A stretch of 64,000 nt of DNA from Hibiscus mutabilis (Eukaryota; Streptophyta; Magnoliopsida; Malvales; Malvaceae), in assembly GCA_019671005.1 (NCBI GenBank), contig CM033712.1, forward strand, positions 80,185,693-80,249,692. The letters are read 5' to 3'. Positions within the stretch are counted from its first letter, which is position 1. Every line of letters begins with the position of its first letter. This document shows positions 10,022-22,104 of this stretch, piece by piece. Below the pieces are notes generated by a model that had not been told where the DNA came from, did not search any database, and saw only the letters and a list, made by a program, of their open reading frames with translations. Made by a program: the position numbers and the translations under genes.

Positions 10022-11935
10022 TGCAGGAGAAGATGGTCAGTTCAAGTTGTCTCAGACCAGTGTGCTTAAAATCAAGAAGGGAGACATTACTCAATGGTTC
10101 ATTGATGGCTCCTCCGACGCTATTGTCAGTTCTTTCTCTATAATCTTTTAATTTATTTATGGAATTAGTGACCCTAAATTTGTATTCAACTTGGGTGATT
10201 AATGTTGAGGGGAAATAGAAGGATTATTGAGTGTGGATATGGATTGATCATTATATTTCTTTCGTGGGTTTTTATGTACATTGATTAAAGTTGAGCATTG
10301 TGATATTAATGATGACTGTGATAATCATCTGTAGGTCAATCCAGCAAATCCGAGAATGCTTGGAGGTGGCGGCGCGGATGGAGGTATTCTACCTTGGAAA
10401 TTTTTCTTTTTCTGATTTTGGACCTTATTAATGTGATAGGAAAGTGAACTTATAATGAACATTGGTGGATTTTACTAGCCATACATATGGCTGCTGGCCC
10501 AGAACTTCGAGAAGCATGCTTTAAGGTCCCGGAAGTTCGCCCTGGTGTTCGCTGTCCCACCGGTGAAGCAAGGATTACCCCGTAAGTTCTTCATAATTAC
10601 ACAGTGTGTACTGCTGATTCATCTGAAATGTTGCATCTTAACATACTAACATGTTGGCTGCTGAGATTATGCAGAGGATTTAAACTGCCTGCATCCCGTG
10701 TAATTCACACTGTTGGACCGATTTATGATACCGACAAGGACCCTAAAGGCTCACTAAGAAATGCATACAAGTATTCTATGATGTTTCCTTTCTACCACTA
10801 TATTTGTAGTTAAGTTTATAATTCTCAATAAGACCTCTTCTTGAAATTGTTGCAGAAACTGCTTGAGTGTGGCTAAAGAGAACAATATTAATTACATTGC
10901 ATTTCCTTCCATATCTTGTGGTGTATATGGGTAAGTAATGCCACGAACCACCAAAGGCTTTCTTATTGTCTCCCTTTCCCCTCTCTTTTTTATAACCCTT
11001 TGATCTGGAAAGTTTAGAAAACTGTGAGATTTACGTGATCAAGTGCAAAATCTTAGTCTTGACCGTCGTATTAAAAATCTTTTCCAAACTAGACGAGCAC
11101 ATGATTCTATTGAAACTTGGCTAAATTGTATCTGGTTTTTTTTTTTTTCTTCCTTATGTGGTGATATTATGTGTTAAGGACTGGTTTTCAATTGGTGATG
11201 CTTGGATTGTTGGGCGATTTCTGTAACTTTCTGGATTGAACTTAGAACTTTGACCATGAGCATTGACTCATAGACATAATAGAAATCCCTTGTTTTTTTC
11301 TGACATAAAATAGAAATCCCTTTTTCATGGAAGAGTATTCTTTACTGTTAAATTCTCTGTCATTTAATCCTTAGTTTTATTATGGGTTTATTTATTTGCT
11401 AGCTTAGGTGTTTGTAGTAAACGTTTGATCAGTTTATATTTAATTTCTTTATTTCAATTCTGAAACTTTGCCAGATATCCTTACGAGGAAGCAGCTACAG
11501 TTGCTTTATCTACTATCAAAGAATTTGCCGGTGATATTAAAGAGGTAACTTATCTTTTTATTCTGCTTCAACATTACCATCATTGTCGATTGATTCCCTT
11601 TGTTCCACCCTTTAAATCCCGCTTTCCTTTATTGCTTATGTGTTACTCAAAACTCATGTGAGTATCAGATATGAGCACCAGTACTTAAAGAAAAATGATG
11701 AATCCTGGCAACATAGGTTTTACTTATTTGCCTACAAAGACATATAGAAAGAATGCTTTTGTTTTCCCTCCTTTTTTAGTCATTGCATGATACGTAATTC
11801 TATGTAGTCCGGATAGTAGACGAACTTGTGAGTGACACTCATTCAAGTTGCTGTTTGCAGGTGCACTTTGTTCTATTTGACGGCAACGTCTATGATGTTT
11901 GGTTGAGAAAAGCAAAGGAATTGCTCCAGGTTTAG
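10014..11935 (+). CDS. Macro-domain (ADP-ribose-binding) protein, seven exons
   Basis: Single-domain MacroD-type protein of the 'Appr-1-p processing' family, which binds ADP-ribose derivatives and often hydrolyses O-acetyl-ADP-ribose or mono-ADP-ribosyl groups. Exons are 10014-10124, 10335-10383, 10479-10581, 10675-10770, 10856-10930, 11475-11544 and 11861-11935. All have GT-AG borders and join to 192 residues. The ligand-loop motif VNPANP (38-43) is followed by a glycine loop GGGGADGAIH and the diphosphate loop SISCGVYGYP (138-147). The usable ATG is the one in the right copy of the hAT target duplication; starting at the left copy (9338) runs into the element and stops. The frame upstream of 9338 is open but lacks an ATG, and its S/R/T-rich composition could be the relic of a transit peptide. 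It resembles Arabidopsis At2g40600. Confidence 0.93.
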
Positions 11936-12206
11936 TTCATGCTAGGAACTAGAATTGAGCTTCTTCATATTTGAGGGTGCACTTGGTAATATATGTATCT
12001 GAATTGGCTTGAATCAATTACTTTCTTTTGAATTATGTCCTGTAAGGGTCCAGACTTAAGAAGCATAAACTCCATTGTGCTTCATCTGGACATAGCAAAT
12101 GTTTGATGCAGTTTTGAAGCAGTAAAACGGTTGCCGGGACGCGCTATGTTTCCTAGACCTTTTATTTTACCTCTGGTGTCAAATTTTGAATGAATTAACG
12201 TACATG

Positions 12207-12623
12207 TGTGAGATGGCCTGAGAAGAGGCGGGGTCATTAATCTCACATCGGAAAGGAAAAGGGAGGTCTTGGGATATAAATACGGTGGCGCTGCACATCC
12301 TATCAGACATGTCTTTTGGGAAAAGGGTAATGGCCCCGTGACAAGTGGTATCAGAGTGACCCTTTAACTGTTTGATTTCACGCCGAGCGCCCATGAGTGG
12401 GGTAGGCAGGGTGGACAACTGTGACAAGGTGGCTCATCACGAGAGTGGAAGCTCGTGACGAGGGCGTCACGAGGTTGAGTAGGGAGAATGTCACGCCTGA
12501 AAAGAGGCGGGATCATTAATCTCACATCGGAAAGGAAAATAGAGGTATTAGGATATAAATACGATGGCGCTGTACATCCTATCAGACATGTCTTTTTGGG
12601 AAGAGGGTAATGGCCCCGTGACA
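12207..12623 (+). mobile_element. TRIM (miniature LTR retrotransposon)
   Basis: Two direct repeats of about 136 bp (12207-12343 and 12489-12623) both end in GGCCCCGTGACA and begin with TG. The left one is followed after two bases by TGGTATCAGAG (12346-12356), the initiator-tRNA-Met primer-binding site. The right one is preceded by a purine tract, GAGTAGGGAGAA (12477-12488). The roughly 145-bp interior encodes nothing. This is the textbook TRIM layout. No matching 5-bp target duplication was found, so the exact ends are uncertain. Confidence 0.88.
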
Positions 12624-13853
12624 ATTATCAGAATCAATTAGTATAGTAACGGACAAATGATGGTACTCGAACTTAGGACCTCGGCCGTACTATTAAGTCA
12701 AGGCATAATTGGTTACATCACACATTTTTAATTTTTAAATTTAGGCGAAAAAATGTTGGGAACCATACTGACCCTATTTTTTATTGCTTTTCAAATTAGT
12801 TTTTGAAGCCAAAAGTTGATTTGACTTTAAAAGTAATGAAAAATAGATAGTTTTTAAAATTATTTTTCAGCTTGGTTTGAAAAGCACTTTTAAATAAAAT
12901 TATTCAAATATTTTCGTTTATATCATCAATTATTTTATATTTTTTAAAAAATGTTCAACATAGACATTTTATAAAAATGTCCAACATAGACATTTGATCT
13001 CATTAAAAGTATTTTTTAACAGCAATACCAAAAACTCTTATTTTAATCCAAACAATTTAAAAATAATTTTAAATCATTTTCTTAAATTACTTTCGCATCA
13101 TATTTTTCAAAAGCATTGCAAGTCTTTTGGATAGAGTGAACTCTGGTAATTCAGTTGACATGAATAACAACGAAAAGAGATTATATTGGCACCGGCAGTC
13201 AAGAGTATGCATCCAAAAATATCATGTTATTTTTATGCCAAAAGAAAAATAAATAAAAAATGTCATGTTATTTTGGTGAAGATACGTAGAATAGACGCTA
13301 CGAAAAAAATCAACTATAATTACCAACAATAACTTGGTCTAGTAATATAAGGCGTAAAGTCTCTTAAGTAAGATAAACAGTTTAAATCATGATGTTATTA
13401 ATACGATATAGTAATCTTTTTATTTACGTACTTAAAATATTTTTTTGTCTAAATAAGTACCTAAAGTATATTTTTTTATTAAAATAAATACTAATGTATT
13501 TTTTAATTAACATCACATGCCAACTTTTAAAAACCTAAATAAAAATTATATATTTTTTATTAAATTAAATATTTAAATTATATTTTTATAATCAAAATAA
13601 ATACTTAAAATAATATTTTAATAATATTTTAAGTATTTATTTTGATTATAAAAAATATAATTTAAATATTTAATTTAATAAAAAAATACTTTAAATATTT
13701 AAATAAAAAAATTAATATACTTTATGTAACTATGCGTAGAAAAACCGGGTACAGTGAAAAATTAATATACTTCTTTTTATGAACCACATAATACTATTTT
13801 ATGTGTCTTATTCATTATAATCACCATACTCTACCCACCAAGCAATGTGCCCT
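12624..13853. other. Intergenic DNA
   Basis: AT-rich, with no gene. It holds the hairpin at 13548-13692 and the promoter of the peptide gene at its right edge. Weak direct repeats (ACATTTTATAAAAATGTCCAA-like) occur near 12950-12990. Confidence 0.4.
13548..13692. repeat. AT-rich near-perfect palindrome
   Basis: The sequence on either side of about 13620 is self-complementary for some 70 bases per arm (e.g. TTATAATCAAAATAAATACTT and its inverse). It would extrude as a hairpin and looks like a MITE without conserved ends. Confidence 0.75.
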
Positions 13854-13860
13854 TATAAAT
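13854..13860 (+). promoter_or_regulatory. TATA box of the peptide gene
   Basis: TATAAAT lies 79 bases before the ATG at 13939, which suggests a transcription start near 13885. Confidence 0.6.
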
Positions 13861-13938
13861 TACTAAGCTGGCCATATCTTAACTTTCTCCAAAACTGGTT
13901 CAACCTTAATAAAAAAAAAACAATCCAGGTTGTGAAAA

Positions 13939-14184
13939 ATGGCAAAGAAAGAGCTCAAAAAACCCAGTTTTTTGCTGCTTTTCGCATTGCTGCTTCTCCT
14001 GACGATTAGCTCTCGGTGCATGGCGGAGGCTACCAGCAGGCTTAGTTCATCCACAAGAACAAGAAAGCTTTTAGAGATAGAGCAAGATTACCCGGGAGAT
14101 GTTCCCAGCATCCCCAGTGATTATGATTACAATGATTTCTATAGAAGGCAAGGTGATGTTCCAAGCCCAGGAATTGGTCACTAA
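13939..14184 (+). CDS. Small secreted-peptide precursor, CEP/PIP-like C-terminus
   Basis: A single-exon 81-residue protein. Residues 11-29 form a strong signal peptide (FLLLFALLLLLTISSR core). The rest is hydrophilic, with basic sites (R40, R42, K43 and RR at 69-70) that could be processing points. The last residues, PSPGIGH, resemble the ends of CEP and related post-translationally modified peptides. DY pairs at 50-51, 61-62 and 63-64 are possible tyrosine-sulfation sites. The motif GDVPS occurs twice (53-57 and 72-76). A TATA box sits upstream. The secreted-precursor call is good. The hormone family is inference; it could be an orphan small secreted protein. Confidence 0.75.
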   Translation: MAKKELKKPSFLLLFALLLLLTISSRCMAEATSRLSSSTRTRKLLEIEQDYPGDVPSIPSDYDYNDFYRRQGDVPSPGIGH

Positions 14185-15507
14185 ATATAAATAAATATAT
14201 ATATATATATATCAGTTCAAGATAATCGCCATGGATGCATATCTCTTTAGCTGGTTGTTGTTTTCTCTTTGAATCTTCTTATTGATTTTGTTTTCTTTTT
14301 CTTAGTTATTTTTCCAGATTTTCTCTTCTATTTCATCTATACTGTTCTTTTTATATGTTTTATCAGTAAACTTAGTGGAAACTGAAGTGATATATATATA
14401 TATATGTATAGAGACTATATATGTTTTTATATATAATGAATACATTGGAATAATTTTGAGGTGAACAGTGGGTTTGATTTATTTGTACATTTTCTTATGG
14501 AAAGCGATGTGTTTTTTTTTTTCAAACATAATTAGCATATTGCTCAATTATTTTGGATAATTTGACCAAGTATCAACTCAAATAAGGTTGTTAAGCCATT
14601 TCCCCCTTGTTTAAATGAGGTGTATAATCAATTCTACTTGATTTGTTTTATTCCGGTTAAAGTCGAAAATAATTCAAATTTTAAATGATTCGACATACTA
14701 ATAATCAAAATAAAACTTAAGTAAAATCTTGTATGCATGCCCAAGGAGCCCAGGGTAAAATGAGACGAATTATTATATAAATTCTTATTTAGTTAGTAAG
14801 AATTTAAGTTATAACATAAGAATTTAGGTAGTTACAAAATCTTATCTAAGATAAAAGCTACATAAATTTTTACTCAGTTGGTAAAAATTTATGTAGTTAC
14901 ACAAATTTTTACCGAAGCTTCTTTTTTAACTTCAACGGTTTCAAAGAAGGCTAACACTAAAAATTGTTATAGAAAGAGCCAAAGAAGGGAAGTTAGATAT
15001 TGAGAAGCTGGAGGGTTGAACTTGAACATGAGCAACGGGGGTCGGGTCTTTCTTTTCTTTACAAAATAAAATTGAGGCCGGCCAGGTCGGATCAAGTGAA
15101 AAATTAATAAATGCCGGGTGGGATTTGAATTTATGTTAAAAAAATACTCGGTCGATCCGATATATTTATGTTATTCTTTTATGTATTTAGGGGTAATTGA
15201 TATAATGTCTCTATATATATATTTTAATTATATCCTTAATATTATCAAATAAAAACAAAGAGAATAGGAATAATTATTATAAATACCCATATCTATTTTT
15301 TTTCCTATTATCCCCTTTACTTTTAATAAAAACGAGAAATTTTATTTTTATCATTTGTTTTGGATCGGGTCAAAGGCTAGTTTTAACCCTAAAATTCGGA
15401 TAAGGTTTAGGTAAAAAGTTTACATTTTCAGGCTAGCTAAAAACCTGACTCAACTTGTGCCAATCCCTAGCAACAGCAAAAGAATTATGTATTGAACCAA
15501 GCAGAAT
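14185..15507. other. Intergenic DNA with TA microsatellites
   Basis: Contains the peptide-gene 3' UTR, short (TA)n tracts near 14195-14212 and 14393-14406, and a small inverted repeat near 14795-14920 (AAGAATTTA / TAAAAATTTATGTAGTTAC). No gene is seen. Confidence 0.4.
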
Positions 15508-17606
15508 AAAATATAGGGTAAAGTTCACAAATGGTCACTGAACTTTGTTTTAAAAAATAAAACGGTAACCGGGCTTTCAAATATTACAAAATGTCAATTA
15601 AACTTTGTGTTGTGACGTTAACTCCGTTAAGTACTTAACGTTTCTGATATAATTTTTTGTATAGTAGCATATTTGATCATTCATATTTACACATTCAATC
15701 AATTTAGTTCTAATTCAAAAAAATCATTAAATTTAGCCATCGTTATTTTCATATTCTTTCAATTTAATCCTTAAAAGTGTCTGAAAAGGCACACAAAAAT
15801 ACAATAGCATCAAGAAAGATGAATAGGAAAGCAAGGACAAGATAATTAAATACTTTCATGTAGTAAATGTAGAAAGAACGAAAACGCAAAATATTGGAAG
15901 AAAAACAATACCCGTTTCTGCAAGGCTTTTCCTGTATCGTTGTTGGACAATATGACCCCTCTGGACAGAACATTTCTCTACTGTTTCGAATATCAACCAT
16001 ATGTTGGCTCCTCCACATATATGGTTCGGCTGTCCCGGAGGCAGCTGATAATTATATCTGAAACCATATGGATAATTTTGTTTCAATAAGGAACTTGTTA
16101 AAACCATAGGCCATTCAACAATTGGAATCAAATGTTTATAAATATTATGAACTTACGGCTCACATAGGCCAGTGTGGGTATTCAGTGTTGCCTTCGGACA
16201 ATGAGAACCCAACGGACAAGCTTTAGGAAGACAGCATCCAGGGAAAGCACGTGCAAAAAGTATAGAATTACGTGTTACGGTTGCACTAACTAAGCATGAA
16301 TGATTTTCAAAAGATGAAAAGTTACAAGGCCATAAACTAACAAACGGCAGACGACAATTTCCGTTATTAGTGTTAAATTAACAAAAGATTCTCAGATGCT
16401 TACGAAAACCCCCGCACAACAGGGTTGACAATCATAAGTCCTGGAAGGAATGACCATAGAATTACTATTGTTAACCAGCTCATTGGGACCAGCAAGACAA
16501 GCCCATCCCGGCTCACAACCGGAAACCCACGAGGTTAAATTACAGTTCTTGTTAGGCCTCAAAACATTGGCATTTGAACTATTGAAAGTAGAATTTTGCC
16601 TCCGCTGCCGTGCACAGACACCTCTCCATAGTTCCTGTTCAACCAATAAACACGACGGTACCAGACCAAAACGTGAGAAAACATAACTCTAATGAAGTTC
16701 AGTTAGTCTCAGCTCCAAAAATCCAAATACATTACTAACCACAATTTTTAGCAAAATAATGCTCGAAGAATACTATCATACTATGTTACTCCAATATATC
16801 AAGAAACTGCTGTGAGATATGATTCCCTAAGAACCCTCAGTAACACATTAAACCCTAGTCCGAGTAACATAATCTCTTCAGCCACCTAAGAAAGAAAGTA
16901 CTTTAATTCATTCTAACAATAGATATTGTACCTTTAGTTTGCTGCATACATGAAGCCAAGAAGCCCAAGTTTGATGAAAAATTAAATGCTTTGTTCCACT
17001 CAGCTTCCGTGAAACATAAAGACAGCTTCAAACTTCAAACTCAGACAATATCAAATTCCATTGTATGCACAGAAATTAAATTTCCTCATCATATTAAAGT
17101 CCCAAAATTTTCCCTTTATTTCCCTCATCAAAAGGGAAGCTTTCATTTTTATCTTCAAGTTGCTTGCTTCCTGGTTCATGTGAGAACTGAGTGAGAAAGG
17201 CAAAATGGAAGTACATGAAAGGAGGGACCCCTGTAAGAAGAGACCTTGTCTTGTCTTGAGGAATCTCTTCTTGTTTGCCTGCTTTTACAGCCCATGGCAT
17301 GCTTGGTTGTGGTGTCTGGTCATTTTTAGTGAATAACAAGGGCTAAATTTAGTAAATTTTTTCGAATTAATACTAAATTGATGAAGGATCAAATATGCTA
17401 TCATACAAAGGTTTATAACAGAAACGTGAAGTGCTTAACCGAGTTTAACGTCCCAGTTACCATTTTGTTACAAAACACTTAGTTTAATTGCCATTATTTT
17501 ACAAAACACAGTTCAATTCCCATTTTGTAACATTTAAAAGTTTAGTTACTATTTTATTTTTTTAACAAAGTTTAATGACGATTTGTGAACTTTACCTCAA
17601 AATATA
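15508..17606. mobile_element. Pack-MULE-like TIR element carrying a host gene fragment
   Basis: The left arm starts at 15516 (GGGTAAAGTTCACAAATGG) and the right arm ends at 17598 (...TTTGTGAACTTTACCTC). The arms are similar for roughly 200 bases. AAAATATA flanks both (15508-15515 and 17599-17606), fitting an 8-bp target duplication. The interior is a minus-strand fragment of an ABCG transporter gene with introns kept, so the capture was at DNA level. Long TIRs plus captured gene DNA is the Pack-MULE layout. An 8-bp duplication alone does not exclude hAT. Confidence 0.82.
15900..16650 (-). pseudogene. Captured fragment of an ABCG24/ABCG28-type transporter
   Basis: Minus-strand pieces match the cysteine-rich extracellular N-terminal part of plant ABCG24/28 half-transporters as I know it. 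They read CLCTAAEAKFY (near 16620), then NKNCNLTSWVSGCEPGWAC (near 16500-16560), then CPLGSHCPKATLN (near 16180-16230), then QLPPGQPNHICGGANIW (near 16010-16060), then EMFCPEGSYCPTTIQ (near 15930-15980). Apparent introns separate some pieces, for example a donor GTAAGC at about 16399-16404. The frame shifts between the first and second pieces and again after GGANIW. There is no ATP-binding cassette and no membrane domain. It cannot encode a transporter. Confidence 0.85.
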
Positions 17607-17702
17607 TAGTCGAACTGAGACCAAGTAATGGTCTTGGCTCAGTGGCTAAGTGCACGCATTATTTCACCAGCACACCAAGGTACAAAACCTTTCAACACCA
17701 TC

Positions 17703-18104
17703 CTTGGTTCCTTCATTTTTTTTTTTTGAGGAAAACTCATGCATTCATTCATTAAGAACCATAAATGGCATCATCAATAAGGTCATTCGAAATACAACTC
17801 GGAACATCAAAACTAAAATAAATAAGTTCGACAACAGAAAACACCTATGGGCTAGACTATAGGCAACACGGTTTGCCTCCCGACTAACATGAACAATAGA
17901 AAAATCAAGATTCTTTTCAAGAATCTGTTTTGCTTCTTCAAGATAAATAGTCGAGATGTATAGGTCATGACTGGGAGAGAGAAGTCTGTTAATAATTACC
18001 AGTGAGTCTCTTTCGATGATGACTTTTCTCCAGCCATTAGCAGCAGCCAACTTAATACCTTTTGAAAAAGCTCGGGCTTCGGCAAGTTAATTCTTGGTTC
18101 TTCA
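17703..18104 (-). mobile_element. 5'-truncated LINE fragment (RNase H-like tail)
   Basis: The minus strand encodes a piece of the RNase H-like domain seen at the 3' end of plant L1-type LINEs: AAANGWRKVIIERDSLVII, then VHVSREANRVAYSLAHRC. It ends in a poly(A) tract (plus-strand T-run about 17716-17727). Near-identical flanks CTTGGTTCCTTCA (17703-17715) and CTTGGTTCTTCA (18093-18104) look like the target duplication. The body is about 377 bp. Confidence 0.8.
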
Positions 18105-18330
18105 ACGTAATTGAGATATGGGACGAAAAATAAGTTTATTAAAAATTTAAAGTTCAGACCAATAATATGACACTTATCGCGATTTCGTTAGACGATTAAA
18201 TTTATTAAATTAATTTAAAATTAAAATTAAATTGATAGAATGCATAAGTAATAAGGATCATATATGTAATTATAAAAAAAAATTATCCGTGGGTCAACAT
18301 TTCAGGGGTGTAGTTTACCCTTATTATTTT

Positions 18331-19127
18331 AGGCTTAAAGCTTCAATAAGCCCCTTAACTTTTGAAAACAAATCAATTAGACCCTTAATTTTTATTGTGC
18401 TCCATGAGTCGGTGATGCCACGTGGAATTTCTAGAAATCTTAAAATTTATTTTTAAAATTATTTATAAAAATATAAATTATTTTAAAATTTAAAATGTTA
18501 GAATTTTTTAACAATTTTGTATTTAATAAAAATATTAATACTATTAAAATTGTAAAAACATATTACTTTTAAAAATATATTTAGAAATATTTAAAATTTG
18601 TAAAAATTCTAAAACTTATATAAAATAGTGTACTATTATAAAAAAATATTAAATGATTTTTGAACACTTTGAAATTTATTTTTAAAAATAATAATCTTTT
18701 TAATAATATTTTTAAAGATTCTTAATTTTTTTTAACGATTCCAAAATACTTTTATTGCTTTATATTTTTAAAATACTTTTATAATTGTATAATAACATTT
18801 AATATTTTTTATTTTTTAGTATTTTATAATTTTTAAAATGTTCTAAAATTATTATTTATTATTTTTTTAAAAAAAACAAAATTAAAAAAATGTATTTTTT
18901 TAAAATATTATGATTTTCAAATGTTAAAAATTTAAAATTAAAAAATCACTATAAATTTCAATTGGCGTTATCATGTTGTGACACATTACAAAAAGATTAA
19001 AAAATATTAAGATTAATAGTCAACGTTGGTCAAATGATCAAATTGACTTATTGAATTTAAAGGTTTAATTGTATGAAAAAGTAAATTAATTGTTTTCAAA
19101 GAGGTTTATTAAACTCTTAAGCCATTA
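18331..19127. mobile_element. AT-rich MITE-like inverted-repeat element
   Basis: The left end reads TAGGCTTAAAGCTTCAATAA, and the reverse complement of the right end reads AATGGCTTAAGAGTTTAATAA. Both continue with CC(C/T)CTT and TTTTGAAAACAA motifs. The interior is almost pure A/T with no coding potential. Confidence 0.6.
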
Positions 19128-19241
19128 TTTTATTAAACGAAAAAAAAAAGCGAACTATTTATAATTGCTGATCGAATGTTCCAAGCCAACCCAAGGTTTA
19201 CGCCTGATTACGATTAATAGGGCATTGGACTTAAGAGCTAT

Positions 19242-19366
19242 TTGAAATTGAATCTGTGTGGGCCATTTACCACTGAGGTCTCTCCTTCGCCCCATCTTTC
19301 TTCTTCAGTTTCTCAAAATCATGGGCCAAACTCCACCTCTATTTGGGCTTTTGCCATGTTCTCCGG
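19242..19366 (+). repeat. Displaced copy of the ETG1 upstream segment
   Basis: About 125 bp nearly identical to 22105-22228, just upstream of ETG1, including the CTCTCCTTCGCCCCATC block and ending at CTCCGG. The E2F sites lie just beyond the shared part and are not duplicated. The copies are 2.86 kb apart in the same orientation. Confidence 0.85.
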
Positions 19367-20750
19367 TCACGCTTCTAGGGTACTTGACATGGGGCTTTTT
19401 TTTCATTACTTATTATTAAAAGTTTACTTTTAATATTTTTTTTTAATATTTATTATTAGAAGTCTAATTTTTAAGTTCGTCTGTAGGTCACCAAAATTCC
19501 AAAAATGGCATGATTATAGCATTATGCCAGCTACTAGACATTAGACAAGGCAGCACCCAAGTAACCCATTGTGCTTCTTTTCATTTCATTAATACCATTT
19601 CTGAATTTTGGTTTTTTATCAGTGATGGGAAGGAGCTGAATGCTTTTAATATTGAGTGGTCTATTATCATTTGTAAAATGAGTGCCGGCCGGACCTTTTA
19701 AAGAAGTCTCCCGGTTTGTGATAGAGCCGGAAGAATAAGTACAGTGTTGATCCCAGTCTGTAAAATAGTTTTATTTTCATACTATCTGTACCTTTGTCAT
19801 AAAATTGTTGGGGTAGTTCGGTTCTTGGGACTATACCGACAAAGAAAGAGAGTTCTGGATTTCAGGCACGGGTATCTAAAATATCTTGAAAATGTCTCTC
19901 TACTGTACGTTTTTAGCCCAAATTAAAAACCTTAGATTTTAAAATCTCAACTTTGGACACCTAAGATATTAAATTTTCAATTTCTAAAATCCTTGGGGAT
20001 TTTCATCCCTAAACCTTAATTTTTAAAATTACTCGTTTCTTTTCGGTCTCTATCTTTTGGGGCTCAATAGATTAAATTCAAGGTTTGAAGGACTAAATTA
20101 ATCGTTATTAAAGATTTTGAGACTAAATTGAATTGTGTGTTGAGGTTCAAGGGTAGTTGAGCATTTTTTTTTAGAAATTCAGGATGGAAGTTGGGTGCTT
20201 TCTGTAAAGTTCGGGGCCTTTCTAGCTATTTACGCTTTTTTTATGTGTAAAGTCCCAGTCCCTTTTACTTCCCATCTTCTGCCGTTGGTGTGTTACCGCA
20301 AATCCCTAGCCCCGTAAATAATATAATCTTAATATTTTAATTCAACAGAATTGACCATTGTAATTTTTTTAGTAATATGCATGTTCGTTTTACAGTTTAT
20401 GTTTAATGTACGAAGCTATCTCTTATAACAATGTTGTCTCTAAAATTCGTATTTATTTCTTTTTTTAAGAGTGCAATATGCTTTATCAATGTATCTAACA
20501 CTTGTTAGTATTTGATAATTATAATTGATTATGTTGATTGAGAATTAAAATTCACCCATGAAGTCCATTTGGTTAATATTTGTTTCATTAGTATCTAATT
20601 TACTTTGAAACTCAAGCTAAAAAAATATGTGGTAGTTCCAACTAAAACTATTCAAGAATAGCACACAATTAAAGTTTTCTAAACCAAAACCAGACTTGTT
20701 CTTATGAGACTAAGATTTTTGTTTTTGTTGAGTTTTCCCACTCAACCTCC
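19367..20750. other. Intergenic DNA between duplicated segments
   Basis: No gene, RNA or clear repeat ends were found. It is AT-rich, with scattered TAAAATCTC/GGATTTTCATCCC-type sequence. Confidence 0.35.
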
Positions 20751-21946
20751 ATTGTCGATAGAGGTGTCAATTGGGTGAAGAATAACTGAAAATTATGGGA
20801 TCCAAATTGACGGGTATGGGAAATAATTAAAATCTTCACCCACGGAGACGGGATGAAAAAGTTTTATCACAGAAGCTCAAATGGGGATAGAGACGAGGAT
20901 TGTTATATCCGAACCGTGAGAATAACCGAACCATACCCGTATAAATTATCGTAGGAATCCCCGAAAAATTATCCGCATATATCTTCAATATTTTTCAAAG
21001 TTAGATTGACATAAGAGTAATTTACCCATTTTTCAACAAAAAAATATAATCTCTCGTAACCTGAGTATGGCCGACTGGAGTAAGTTTAAAAATTCTTCGT
21101 AAATTCCATAAAATAATTAAAAATTGATATATCTATCGTTGTAAACATGATTCAGCTTAGTTTGTTTAAAATACACGGTGATTGATTTCGATATGCATTT
21201 TAAAAAATATGAATATTTGAATGTTGAAATATCATAAAAAATTTGGAGCATATTTCTTAGAAAATAGTTTTAGCAGTGACTTTGAAAAATCACCAAACAT
21301 TATACAAGATAAATGATGAAGTGGGCCTTATATTTCTATAACCACACGAAAGTTTAGATTCATTTAAAACAAACGGTTATTGATTTCGAGTTATGTATTA
21401 TGAGGTATTAATTTTTGAGTGACAAATGTTAGAAGAAAAAACTGCATACTGCAATAACAACAGACACTTCAAAAATTCATCATAAATCGTACGAGTAAAA
21501 TTAAAAGAGGTAATTCATATGGTTGGAAAGATTATTCAATCTAGTTATTTTTAGAACAAACGGATCATGATTTGGAACTATAGATTATTAACTACATATT
21601 TTTTTAAAAGTAATATAGACTGCCATGTTTCAATAATTAATATTATAGTCATGTTTTATAGTCTTGAAATAATTTATTTGTTGTTCGTAAAATTAAATTT
21701 ATCATTTATGTTTGTAATTTTAGAGATTTAATGTTGAATACTTATTTTAATGTATTAAGTTTTGTTTATTTTTTGAGTATAAGGATTAATTGAAAATTAC
21801 GGAATCCGTAAGAGATAAGTATGAGGATGAAAAAATCATCAAAATGTTTAACGAGAATCCCAAAAACTGTACCTATAAATATTAGGGATGATGTAAAAAA
21901 TACAAAATCATCTCCAACCCGCCTTATTGCCACCCCTAATTGCCAA
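20751..21946. mobile_element. Old hAT-type element, about 1.2 kb
   Basis: The ends are TAGAGGTGTCAATTGGG (from 20759) and, in reverse complement, TAGGGGTGGCAATAAGG (to 21938). Flanking octamers ATTGTCGA and ATTGCCAA agree at six of eight positions, fitting a decayed 8-bp target duplication. Subterminal sequence is rich in CGGGTATGGG-like repeats. No transposase frame remains. Confidence 0.72.
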
Positions 21947-22104
21947 CATCTTTCTAGTACTAAACAGGTGCCAATTACGCACTTAACGCGTTGCCTACCA
22001 TAATCTTCGCTTAAACGATCATTTACTTGCAGCTAGATTTTTTCGGCTTCTGAAAACGAACGTTTAATCCTCAATGACCGTCTGTCCCAGCAGCCAAAAA
22101 ACAA

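Noticed and set aside
17094..17339. Minus-strand 81-residue frame inside the captured-gene element
   Set aside because: No recognisable protein pattern. It is probably non-coding DNA captured with the ABCG fragment.
17640..17702. tRNA-derived SINE next to the LINE fragment
   Set aside because: GGCTCAGTGGCTAAG resembles a box A, but the box B candidate (GGTACAAAACC) is poor and no second end or separate tail was found.
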